Source of the DNA: Clostridium hydrogenum
Lineage (GTDB): Bacteria; Bacillota; Clostridia; Clostridiales; Clostridiaceae
DNA length: 64,000 bases
Reading direction: 5' to 3'
Assembly (NCBI RefSeq): GCF_021432385.1
Contig: NZ_JAEACT010000002.1
Span: forward strand, 1-64,000
The notes under the pieces are model-generated. The model did no database searches, was not told where the DNA came from, and saw only the letters and a program-made list of their open reading frames with translations. Every line of letters begins with the position of its first letter. The first letter of the stretch is position 1. A program made the position numbers and the translations under genes. This document shows positions 45,659-53,375 of this stretch, one piece after another.

Positions 45659-47011
45659 TTGATTGAAAAATACAATGAGTTATTTAAGTCCTTAGTTGAT
45701 TCTTATTATTCAAACACTTTCGATTCTTTTGTTTATCACGTACTTTCAGACGATTCTGTAAACAAAGAGGAACTAGCTAAAGTAATATCTTCCCTATGTG
45801 GAACAAAAGTTGAATTTACTAACACAGATGACTTTATAAACTCTTTAAAAACAACAATTAAGAATTATAATCATAGTTCGAAAATTGTCGAAAAAATAAA
45901 TGATTGTTCCATGAACTGTACTGATAGTACTGGCAAAACCTCCTGCCAAAAGTCTTGTCCTTTTGATGCAATACTATTAGACAAGGAAAAGCAAAAAACA
46001 TACATAGCTTCTGAACTCTGTACAGATTGTGGAAAATGTATTGATGCTTGCCCTAGTAATTCATTAATGGATAAAACAGAATTTTTGCCAATAATGGAAT
46101 TGTTAAAAAACAACGAAACTGTAATAGCTGCTGTTGCTCCAGCGATTTCAGGTCAATTTGGCGAAAATGTAACACTTGATAAATTGAGAACAGCCTTTAA
46201 GCAAGTTGGCTTTTCCGATATGATTGAAGTTGCTTTTTTTGCTGATATGCTTACTTTAAAAGAAGCAGTAGAATTTGATGAACATGTTAGTTCAAAGGAT
46301 GACTTTCTTATAACCTCCTGCTGCTGCCCAATTTGGGTAGGTATGCTAAAAAAAGTATATGGTGACTTAGTAAAACATGTTTCACCATCAGTTTCTCCAA
46401 TGATTGCTGCTGGAAGAGTTATAAAAAAATTAAATCCTGATTGTAAGGTTGTTTTTATTGGACCTTGCATTGCCAAAAAAGCAGAAATAAGAGAAAAAGA
46501 TCTTATTGGAGCTATCGACTTTGTCCTGACCTTTGAGGAAACAAAGCAAATATTTGAAGCTTTAAATATAAATCCATCGGAACTGTCACCTGACAAATCA
46601 ACTAGCTATGCATCAAGAGAAGGCAGACTATACGCTCGTACTGGTGGCGTATCAACTGCTGTAGGCGAAGCTGTTACAAAACTTTTTCCAAGTAAGGGTA
46701 AACTCTTTAAGCCTATAAAAGTTCATGGAATAAAAGAATGTAAACAATTATTAGGTGATACTCAAAATGGAATACTTGAATCGAATTTTCTTGAAGGAAT
46801 GGGGTGCATTGGTGGCTGTGTTGGTGGTCCAAAGGCTCTTGTTTCAAAAGAGGACGGAACCACTGCTGTAAATGAAGTTGCCGAAAACTCTGAAATAAAA
46901 ATTTCACTTGACAATGATTGCATGAAAGATATTTTAAAGAGACTTGGCATAACTTCTACTGATGATTTTAAAGATGAAGAAAAAGTAAAGATATTAGAAA
47001 GAGAATTTTAG
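45659..47011 (+). CDS. [FeFe] hydrogenase-like protein (group B type)
   Basis: About 450 residues. It starts TTG 45659 with AAAGGAGTG at good spacing. Residues about 75-150 carry two [4Fe-4S] clusters (CxxC..CPFD and CTDCGKCIDACPSN). The H-cluster domain follows with P1 ITSCCCPIWVGM (about 215), P2 FIGPCIAKKAE (about 265) and P3 EGMGCIGGCVGGPK (about 385). The TSCCCP version and GPCxAKKxE are those I know from group B (CpIII-type) enzymes. No maturases (HydEFG) or redox partner lie nearby. Its physiological role is unclear; standard hydrogen production is usually by the group A HydA. Confidence 0.9.
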   Translation: MIEKYNELFKSLVDSYYSNTFDSFVYHVLSDDSVNKEELAKVISSLCGTKVEFTNTDDFINSLKTTIKNYNHSSKIVEKINDCSMNCTDSTGKTSCQKSCPFDAILLDKEKQKTYIASELCTDCGKCIDACPSNSLMDKTEFLPIMELLKNNETVIAAVAPAISGQFGENVTLDKLRTAFKQVGFSDMIEVAFFADMLTLKEAVEFDEHVSSKDDFLITSCCCPIWVGMLKKVYGDLVKHVSPSVSPMIAAGRVIKKLNPDCKVVFIGPCIAKKAEIREKDLIGAIDFVLTFEETKQIFEALNINPSELSPDKSTSYASREGRLYARTGGVSTAVGEAVTKLFPSKGKLFKPIKVHGIKECKQLLGDTQNGILESNFLEGMGCIGGCVGGPKALVSKEDGTTAVNEVAENSEIKISLDNDCMKDILKRLGITSTDDFKDEEKVKILEREF

Positions 47012-47087
47012 ATATTTATCTTAAATTTCACATTAGTTAAAACAACCTTAACATATATCAAATATAATATATTATGAACGTAGATAA

Positions 47088-47194
47088 GTTGTAAAGAGTA
47101 AAAGGGGAATACAAACGTATATTTCTTCCTTACGCAAGCGATTGTGAAACCTATAACATCTGTTACCTAATTATACCTTTTACTCTCTACTCTT
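47088..47194. repeat. Degenerate family 1-type element
   Basis: Ends AGAGTAAAAGG / CCTTTTACTCT with AT-rich flanks, and one central hairpin-like segment (TTACGCAAGCGATTGTG). Length and layout recall family 1, but most internal hairpins are lost. Confidence 0.45.
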
Positions 47195-47236
47195 ATATAC
47201 ACTTAGTATTATATTTAAAAAGGGGGCTTAAATACT

Positions 47237-47761
47237 ATGAATAAAATTTTATCTCACATCCAAAAAAATGATGTGACAATTTTACGAATTATACACTGCA
47301 AAGCAAAATGCAGCTTTCTAGACAAATTCATGACCCTCATAACTTATATTGGCTCTACAACCTTTGGGATTTCGTTTTGTATTATTTCACTTATTTTAAC
47401 TCTTTCTTCTAAAAGTAACTTTGGTATAGAAGTAACTTTTTCAATGATATTAAGCACACTGCTATCTAATATAATAAAAATAAATGTAAATAGATTACGC
47501 CCATATGTAAAGTTTGATAACCTAAATGCAAAAAAAATTGGAGTAGATAAATATTCATTTCCTTCTGGTCATACAACTTCAGCATTTACTATGTCTGTAA
47601 TGCTAAGCCTATTCTTTCCAAGCTTATCATGGATTTTCATAACTCTAAGTACTCTCGTAGGAATCTCTAGAATATACTTAGGCGTACACTACCCAACAGA
47701 CACCATCTTTGGCACTATTCTCGGAAGCTTGTGTTCAATAATTATATACATTTTCATATAA
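47237..47761 (+). CDS. PAP2-family membrane phosphatase
   Basis: 174 residues with about five helices. The three phosphatase signature pieces are present: KINVNRLRPY (about 88-97), PSGHTTSAF (about 112-120) and SRIYLGVHYPTD (about 152-163, with the nucleophile His). Such enzymes remove phosphate from lipid phosphates, for example undecaprenyl pyrophosphate or phosphatidic acid. The start has AAGGGGGC. Another PAP2 gene is at 56556. Confidence 0.9.
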   Translation: MNKILSHIQKNDVTILRIIHCKAKCSFLDKFMTLITYIGSTTFGISFCIISLILTLSSKSNFGIEVTFSMILSTLLSNIIKINVNRLRPYVKFDNLNAKKIGVDKYSFPSGHTTSAFTMSVMLSLFFPSLSWIFITLSTLVGISRIYLGVHYPTDTIFGTILGSLCSIIIYIFI

Positions 47762-47792
47762 TTAAATGTTATAATTAATTGAGGTGATAAAT

Positions 47793-48440
47793 TTGTCAAA
47801 GAAAATAAAAGCCGCAATTTTTGATATGGATGGAACACTTATAGATTCAATGTGGGTATGGGAAAAAATAGATGTTGAATTTCTAAAAAAAAGGAATCTT
47901 GAAATACCAAATAATTTGCGTTCTGATATAGAGCATATGAATTTTTATCAAGTTGCAGAATACTTTAAGAATCGCTTTCATCTTCCAGATTCAATAGACG
48001 AAATCACAAAAGAGTGGAATGACATGGCATATTCTCACTATGTTAATGATGTTACATTAAAAAATGGTGTAAAAGAATACTTAAAACATCTTAAAGCAAA
48101 TGGCACAAAAATAGGACTTGCTACAAGCAACTGTTTGATGCTCATTGAAGCTGTTTTAAAAAAACTTGAAATTTATGATTTTTTTGACTCAATAACTACA
48201 ACAGATGAAGTTAACAAGGGTAAAGATTTTCCCGATATTTATATACTTGCAGCAAAAAAATTAGGGGTTTCTCCATCTGAATGCATTGTATTTGAAGATA
48301 TATTACCAGCTATAATTTCTGCTAAAAAAGCAGGTGCAAAAGTAGTCGGCGTTCATGATGATTACGCTCTAGCACAAATGCAAGATATAAAAAATGAAGC
48401 AGATAAATTTATAGTTAATTTTGAAGAAATAATAGCATAA
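47793..48440 (+). CDS. HAD-superfamily hydrolase, beta-phosphoglucomutase-like
   Basis: About 215 residues. Motif I AAIFDMDGTLIDSMWVW (about 7-23), cap domain of the helical type (about 18-85), motif II GLATSNCLM, lysine in VNKGKDFPDIY and motif III VFEDILPAIISAKKAGA (about 170-186). A phosphatase or phosphoglucomutase acting on a small sugar or nucleotide phosphate; the substrate is not predictable. Start TTG 47793 after GAGGTGAT; a GTG three codons earlier lies in that site. It follows the PAP2 gene by about 30 bases. Confidence 0.9.
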   Translation: MSKKIKAAIFDMDGTLIDSMWVWEKIDVEFLKKRNLEIPNNLRSDIEHMNFYQVAEYFKNRFHLPDSIDEITKEWNDMAYSHYVNDVTLKNGVKEYLKHLKANGTKIGLATSNCLMLIEAVLKKLEIYDFFDSITTTDEVNKGKDFPDIYILAAKKLGVSPSECIVFEDILPAIISAKKAGAKVVGVHDDYALAQMQDIKNEADKFIVNFEEIIA

Positions 48441-48695
48441 GCAATTCTACGAAGTAAGTATATCACAGGATGTTAAATAAAATTGGTAAATCTAAGATGA
48501 AAAACTTTAAAAGCCTAAGACGTTTCAATAACTCGCTGAAAAAATGCTCAGACAATTGAAACATCTAAGTCCTTTAAAGTTTTTCATCTAAGATTTATAC
48601 AATTTTATTTAAATCATCCTGCAATACACTTACTTCGCATTACACGTAGTTTAATGTAAAAATTCCTCCGTACCTACGGAATTTTGGTGTATTGC
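48441..48695. repeat. Family 5 hairpin element, divergent arms
   Basis: Same plan as 41290-41534, but the outer arms differ: CGAAGTAAG / CTTACTTCG, CAGGATG / CATCCTG and TTAAATAAAATTG / CAATTTTATTTAA replace the other copy's arms and still pair perfectly. Shared parts are TAAATCTAAGA, AAAGCCTAAGA...TTTCAAT and the small hairpin AAATTCCTCCGTACC...GGAATTT. Confidence 0.85.
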
Positions 48696-48801
48696 AAAAA
48701 ATATTTTTAGAATTGATGTAATTGATGCTTTAATTAGCAAATAATTTTATATTACGATTAAAATTATTTGCTATAAATCTCTTAATTATCAATAAAGTTA
48801 A

Positions 48802-49233
48802 CTATTTTGGTGGAATAATATCTTCTGCCAATATCACATCTTCCGCATGTACCCATCCTTTGTTGTTTATATTTTCACTTAAAGCAAATCTAATTTCATA
48901 CCAAATACTTCCCCCTATGCTTCCTGAGTCTAGTATTTCAACACTTAACCCATTGCAAACTTTTCCAAGCATAGGTGATTTGTCAATTGGTGCAATTAAT
49001 AAATCCGTTTCCTTATTTACAACGCCTTTTGTACATTCAATTGCTGAAAATTTTATAATAACATTTTCTTGCTGTTTTGATTCTAAAATTTTACTTTCAA
49101 AATCATTTTTAAGATTCTTATTTTGCCTTGATAAAAGCATAATTTTTCTCTTTTGATCTTCTACTTTTTTATTATAACTCATAACAAAATATGCTGATAT
49201 ACCCACTAATATCAAAAAAAGAATAGCTACCAA
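48802..49233 (-). CDS. Membrane protein with coiled coil and SH3-like domain
   Basis: 143 residues: one N-terminal helix (about 2-20), a coiled-coil stretch (about 24-58), and a C-terminal region (about 66-140: GVVNKETDLLIAPIDKSPML, GLSVEILDSGSIGGSIWYEI, GWVHAEDVI) typical of bacterial SH3 domains that bind cell wall or peptide. Probably envelope-located. I do not recognise the family; no partner gene is adjacent. Confidence 0.75.
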   Translation of the reverse strand: MVAILFLILVGISAYFVMSYNKKVEDQKRKIMLLSRQNKNLKNDFESKILESKQQENVIIKFSAIECTKGVVNKETDLLIAPIDKSPMLGKVCNGLSVEILDSGSIGGSIWYEIRFALSENINNKGWVHAEDVILAEDIIPPK

Positions 49234-49370
49234 TATTTTTACTCCTTAATAATCACTTTCCTTATTATAATATTATGATTTTAAAATAAGGAGTATTAAA
49301 GTTTCTTAATTTAAGCTTAAAATATAATCTTCTACTTCTTTAGATAGTCCAATATTTTACAAGCTGCAAA

Positions 49371-49745
49371 CTATAACATTATAAATCCTATAAGTAATAA
49401 AATACTTATAATTGAAAATCCAAAAGTTCTCCAGTACTTATAATACAATGCTTCCACTGATGCATATACCGCAAACAAAATTAAAGTTATTACATAATAA
49501 GTTTGATTAAGACTATGTGTGGCAAAAGAGACTACTCCATTGGACAAAAACACTATTCCAAAGCTAAACATTAATGTAACCTTGATTTTCATTTGTTTGT
49601 CAGTAACTGTACTCGGAATCTCTTGATGCTGTTTTCTTGCAAGTTTTATTCCATCTTTTAGTAATAAATAATTTAAATTCGCAATCACTTGAAACACACC
49701 AAAGGCAAGAAAAAAGGCTCTATATACTTCCAACTTCCAAGACAT
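49371..49745 (-). CDS. Four-helix membrane protein, MarR partner
   Basis: 124 residues with four hydrophobic helices (about 8-26, 52-72, 80-98, 104-123). The family is not recognised. Its start overlaps the stop codon of the MarR gene by one base, so translation is probably coupled and the protein is likely under MarR control. Confidence 0.78.
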   Translation of the reverse strand: MSWKLEVYRAFFLAFGVFQVIANLNYLLLKDGIKLARKQHQEIPSTVTDKQMKIKVTLMFSFGIVFLSNGVVSFATHSLNQTYYVITLILFAVYASVEALYYKYWRTFGFSIISILLLIGFIML

Positions 49746-50188
49746 TATTTTGCCTCCTTATTCAAATTATTATCAATTCTATGTAAATACTCTACTAATT
49801 GCTGCACTTCATTTTCATTAAATCCTTCTAAAGCTTTTTTATTGCACTTAACAGCTTCATAACTAAGCCTATCTACAAGTTCTATTCCATAAGGTGACAT
49901 ACATATTCTATATGCCCTTTTATCACTTTCGCACTGCTCTCTATAAACTAATTTCTTATTGGCAAGCTTGTCAATTACAGAACCCGTTGTCGCCTTATCT
50001 GAAGATAACTTTTCTGCTATCTCAACTTGTGTTAACTCATCTTGTTCTGATAATAATTTTAATATTGACCATTGTGATGTAGTTATATCAAATCTTTTAA
50101 TCTCCGCATCCAGGCTCTTTTTCATATTTCTAGCTGTTCTATTAATAATGTATCCAAAAGACTCATTTAACTTCATATTTTCTTTCAC
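49745..50188 (-). CDS. MarR-family transcription regulator
   Basis: 147 residues with the winged-helix fold: SQWSILKLLSEQDELTQVEI (about 40-59), SDKATTGSVIDKLANKKLVY recognition segment (about 64-83), and the wing REQCESDKRAYRI. A ligand-sensitive repressor of the downstream membrane protein, and probably of itself, as a palindromic operator overlaps its promoter. Confidence 0.92.
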   Translation of the reverse strand: MKENMKLNESFGYIINRTARNMKKSLDAEIKRFDITTSQWSILKLLSEQDELTQVEIAEKLSSDKATTGSVIDKLANKKLVYREQCESDKRAYRICMSPYGIELVDRLSYEAVKCNKKALEGFNENEVQQLVEYLHRIDNNLNKEAK

Positions 50189-50196
50189 CTCTCAAT

Positions 50197-50243
50197 ATAG
50201 TAAGTACACTTACTATCGTACACACTCTTCTATATTTTGTCAA
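50197..50243 (-). promoter_or_regulatory. marR promoter with palindromic operator
   Basis: Minus strand TTGACA (50238-50243), 17 bp, TACGAT (50215-50220). ATAGTAAGT and ACTTACTAT (50197-50216) form a 9+2+9 palindrome overlapping the -10 and the start of the transcript, the expected place for autorepression. Confidence 0.7.
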
Positions 50244-50255
50244 TAGCTAAAGAGC

Positions 50256-50712
50256 TGCTGTACTAGGATTATTTAGTACATAACTTAAAACTATTGCGAA
50301 GTAAGAGCATTCTGGAACATTAAATTGCCTCAATAAATCTAAGAGGAATATTTTTAAAAGCCTAAGAACTTTCAATAACTCACTAACGTTCAGACAATTG
50401 AAAGTTCTAAGTCTTTTGAAAATATTCCTCTAAGATTTATAAGATGCCATTTAAATCGTTCCAAAACGCTCTTACTTCGCAATTACAGTGGTTTAAGGAA
50501 AAAATTCCTCCGTGCCTACGGAATTTTAAGATGAAAACAAGAAATATTAAAATTGCGTAAGCAATCAAAAAATAAGTTATAAGATTTTCTGTAGCAAGGC
50601 GGAAGAAAAGCATCCTCCACTGTACTCTGTACTCTGTCAGTTGTACTCTGAATAAAGGTTCGCAATATTTAAAATTTGTGTATAAAATAATTTTACTGTT
50701 CCAGTCCCATCC
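50256..50712. repeat. Composite: family 6 ends, family 5 hairpin, half of family 1
   Basis: Almost the same as 41275-41712. Left: TACTAGGATTATTTAGTACA (family 6). 50290-50534: family 5 (GAAGTAAGAGC ... GCTCTTACTTC, CCTCCGTGCC). 50540-50654: right half of family 1. Right: AAAATAATTTTACTGTTCC (family 6). So one unit was assembled and then spread, or copied, as a whole. Confidence 0.85.
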
Positions 50713-50731
50713 ATCATATTCTAAATTAAAT

Positions 50732-51505
50732 TTAACTTTTTTTCCTTGCCAAATATAAATCTATCGTGTCATACACTTTTAAAACATTACCATACTCTTT
50801 AATAGCACTTTCAATTTCGCTCTCAAATAATTGCTTTGTAAACTCTGGCATAGCTATATGATCTGAATACGTATTCAACAAACCAATATAATCACAACCG
50901 TTAAATTTGCGCATTCCATGATATAATTTTACTTCAACTTCCTTAAACCCAAAGGATTTTATAGTTTCTGATATTTTCTTATATCTTAACGTATTATTTT
51001 CTATAAATTTAGCAGTTGATGGTCTATATTTTTGATATATTCCTTGAATTTTCTGGTGCAATGGATCATCTTCTCTTTTTACAAATGGTTTGTTCCAAAA
51101 TACAGCTAAAGTTCCTCCATCCTTCAATAATTTAAATGCTTTCTTATAACCTATATCTTCTTGTATCCAATGAAATGCTGTCGCTGAATAAATTATATCT
51201 ACGCTATTATCCTCAAACTGAAAATCTTCAAATGAAGTATTGCATACATTAAAATTTTTATACTGTTTAAATTTCTCTTTGACATATTCGGTAAAATTTC
51301 CACCTAGTTCAACTGCTGTCAATTTACAACCTGTTTTAAGAAACGGTGTAGTCGCTTGACCAGTTCCTATTCCAACTTCAATTGCCTTTTTATTTTGATC
51401 AAGCCCAGAATATTCAATTATATCGTTAAACAGTTCCTCACAATAGATTGGACGCCACTTATCATAGTTTATTACATCTTCATTAAACATTAAACGCTTA
51501 TCCAT
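50732..51505 (-). CDS. Class I SAM-dependent methyltransferase
   Basis: 257 residues with the Rossmann-type SAM-binding domain: motif I AIEVGIGTGQATTPFL (about 40-55), acidic loop LTAVELGGNF, motif IV VDIIYSATAFHWI (about 102-114) and KLLKDGGTLAVFW. The substrate is not predictable. Upstream AGGGGGTATAC is a weak binding site. Surrounded by repeats on both sides, it appears to be a single-gene unit. Confidence 0.88.
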   Translation of the reverse strand: MDKRLMFNEDVINYDKWRPIYCEELFNDIIEYSGLDQNKKAIEVGIGTGQATTPFLKTGCKLTAVELGGNFTEYVKEKFKQYKNFNVCNTSFEDFQFEDNSVDIIYSATAFHWIQEDIGYKKAFKLLKDGGTLAVFWNKPFVKREDDPLHQKIQGIYQKYRPSTAKFIENNTLRYKKISETIKSFGFKEVEVKLYHGMRKFNGCDYIGLLNTYSDHIAMPEFTKQLFESEIESAIKEYGNVLKVYDTIDLYLARKKS

Positions 51506-51740
51506 GTGTATACCCCCTAAAACTATTAGTTAGAACATTGCCATTTCTCCAGTAGTATTCATTCCTTTTATTTAGGCTATTTTTAAATTCACATAACTTA
51601 CTTCTAATTTAATAATATGAATTATTGTATTGCATTAAGACCATTATATTACAATAATAAAAACAATAACAAAAAAACAGCAATAATACTCGTTATGGAT
51701 AAACAATTTAAAAAGTTAAAATTGTTTATACGAAATTCAT

Positions 51741-51990
51741 CCTGTTAAATTACAATTTGAATCAGAGTACAAAGTACAAAGTACAGAGTACAAAGAAGGA
51801 TGATTTACCTTTCGCTTTGCTTAGGTAAATCTTAAACTTAATGTTGTCAGCTTCGCTGAGCACCATGTATGGCGCGATTGCGCAGCAATAAAAAAATAAG
51901 TTTTTAGATTTTTCTCAGTGTTAACGGAGAAAAATCATCCTTCGTTGTACTCTGTACTCCGTACTCTATGTTAAATTGTAATTTGTCAGG
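51741..51990. repeat. Family 1 heptad-bounded element, copy j, in larger stem
   Basis: Orientation B. Core 51763-51968: heptads AGAGTAC, AAAGTAC, AAAGTAC, AGAGTAC; hairpins GATTTACC...GGTAAATC, GTTGTCAGCTTCGCTGAGC, GATTGCGCAGCAAT, GATTTTTCTCAG...GAAAAATC. Outside, CCTGTTAAATTACAATTT and AAATTGTAATTTGTCAGG pair at 16 of 18 positions, extending the stem. Confidence 0.87.
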
Positions 51991-52055
51991 ATAAACTTGG
52001 TACTTGCAATTTCAATGTTCCAAGTTGTATATCTATACTAATGCTGTTTCACTCT

Positions 52056-52492
52056 TTGGCTATGTTTTAAATAAGTGTTGATTTTCACACTTATTTAAAA
52101 CATAGCTTCCTTTAGTAAGTTTAGCTATTTTTAAAAGAATGTTGATGTGATATGCTCACTTTTATGGGCTCTTAGGATTGCTCGTTTATAATTTGCGTAA
52201 TTTTGACTAGGACGGTCAAAGCCATTTAGGCATCAGGACGATACATCTAAATGAGTAGCAAATTATAAACGAGCAATTCTTAGAGCCCATTAAGGCATTT
52301 TAAAAAAATAATAAGTCCAAATTGAGAGATAGTTTTGTGTAATACAAGGAATTGTAACACGCTAATACTGGTTGTCTTAACGTGCTACAGTGACGAAGTA
52401 TTACACAAAACTAGCCGAAAGTTGAACTTGTTATTTTCTTTAAGATGCCTACTGTCATAAGCTCATATCAACTTTCTTTTAAAACATAGCCT
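52056..52492. repeat. Family 3 structured repeat, copy b, with family 4 inserted
   Basis: Same element as 2848-3121: GGCTATGTTTTAAATAAG left end with its own hairpin, the long arm ATTGCTCGTTTATAATTT / AAATTATAAACGAGCAAT, CATTTAGGCATC...ATCTAAATG, and a right end CTTTTAAAACATAGCC. The 3' arm is split at 52292 by a whole family 4 element. In the arm, GGGCTCT/AGAGCCC here replaces GAACTCT/AGAGTCC in the other copy. Confidence 0.87.
52292..52452. repeat. Family 4 palindromic element nested in family 3
   Basis: Ends AAGGCATTTTAAAAAAAT and TTTTCTTTAAGATGCCTA; the central pair is TTGTAACACGC / GCGTGTTA-like sequence with partial complementarity. The flanking TAA and TAC suggest a short target duplication (inference). 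The uninterrupted copy at 2848-3121 gives the empty site. Confidence 0.85.
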
Positions 52493-52553
52493 ATTCTTTA
52501 AATTTTCTAATATAAAATAACTATCTTTGCATCATAATAGCTTAAATAATAAT

Positions 52554-52985
52554 TTATTCTATTCTCGTATATTCTTCTTTTATTAATTTTGCAAATTGTG
52601 GTTTTTCATTAGATACATTCATTAGATATGTAAGTACATTGCCAGGATACTCAATCTTATATCTCAATTGAGTCCATTCCAAGGAGCGTCTTATCAAGGC
52701 TATAACACAATTTTCATTATGATTTTCATTACATTCTTTACATAGCCTGCATGTGTTAGCTATACCTCGCGCAATAACTTTCTCATCATAGTATTTAAAA
52801 TCACTTTTAGGTATTAAATTTTCTCCATCCTCTATAACATTGGTAGAATTGTTTTTAATGTTTTTAGCAACATATTGAACAAAGCCAATATTGCACGTTC
52901 TCCAACTGCACTTTTCTGTTCCTTTATATGGACATTCCTCACATATTTCTCTAGTGGTCTTTTCTATGCTGTTTAAATAGTCCAT
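52554..52985 (-). CDS. Cysteine-rich protein of the Fe-S operon, unknown
   Basis: 143 residues with ten cysteines in two clusters: CEECPYKGTEKCSWRTC (about 15-31) and CRLCKECNENHNENC (about 78-92), followed by a short helical C-terminus. These spacings suggest metal or Fe-S binding. I do not recognise the family. It is last in a three-gene unit with a tandem BFD-type protein and a DUF1858-type protein, 14 bases from the former. Confidence 0.8.
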   Translation of the reverse strand: MDYLNSIEKTTREICEECPYKGTEKCSWRTCNIGFVQYVAKNIKNNSTNVIEDGENLIPKSDFKYYDEKVIARGIANTCRLCKECNENHNENCVIALIRRSLEWTQLRYKIEYPGNVLTYLMNVSNEKPQFAKLIKEEYTRIE

Positions 52986-52999
52986 GCCATTATTCCTCT

Positions 53000-53362
53000 C
53001 TATTTTTTCAATAAATAATCAACCAATGCTTTATTTCCTTCTACACATCTACCGCAGCCTGTACCAACCTTAGTAATAGCCTGTACTTCTTCAAAAGATT
53101 TAGCTCCATTTTTAACTGCATTAACTACATCTTCAGCTTTAACCTTAAAGCAGCCACATACTATCTCATTTCCATCAAGTTTTCTTTTAATAATTAGTTC
53201 ATTTACTAATTCTTTATTATTTTCTAAGCAATGTCCACATCCAGTTCCAACTTTTGTAACAGCCTGTACTTCTTCAAAAGATTTTGCTCCATTCTTAACT
53301 TCATTTTTTAAATCATCCTCAGTAACTTTATGACATCCACATACAACTTTACTATCTTCCAT
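53000..53362 (-). CDS. Tandem BFD-type [2Fe-2S] protein
   Basis: 120 residues made of two copies of a BFD-like [2Fe-2S] domain. Each has CGC, about 33 residues, then GCGxC: CGCHKVTEDD with GTGCGHC (about 8-45) and CGCFKVKAED with GTGCGRC (about 68-105). The middle of each repeat (VKNGAKSFEEVQAVTKVGTG) is almost identical, so duplication was recent or is kept in step. BFD domains transfer electrons or cluster to partner proteins; the partner here is not known. Confidence 0.9.
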   Translation of the reverse strand: MEDSKVVCGCHKVTEDDLKNEVKNGAKSFEEVQAVTKVGTGCGHCLENNKELVNELIIKRKLDGNEIVCGCFKVKAEDVVNAVKNGAKSFEEVQAITKVGTGCGRCVEGNKALVDYLLKK

Positions 53363-53375
53363 TTTATTCTCTCCT

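Noticed and set aside
51677-51712. Terminator with the CAGCAATAAT arm after the methyltransferase region
   Set aside because: The opposite arm does not pair well, and it is upstream rather than downstream of the nearby minus-strand gene.
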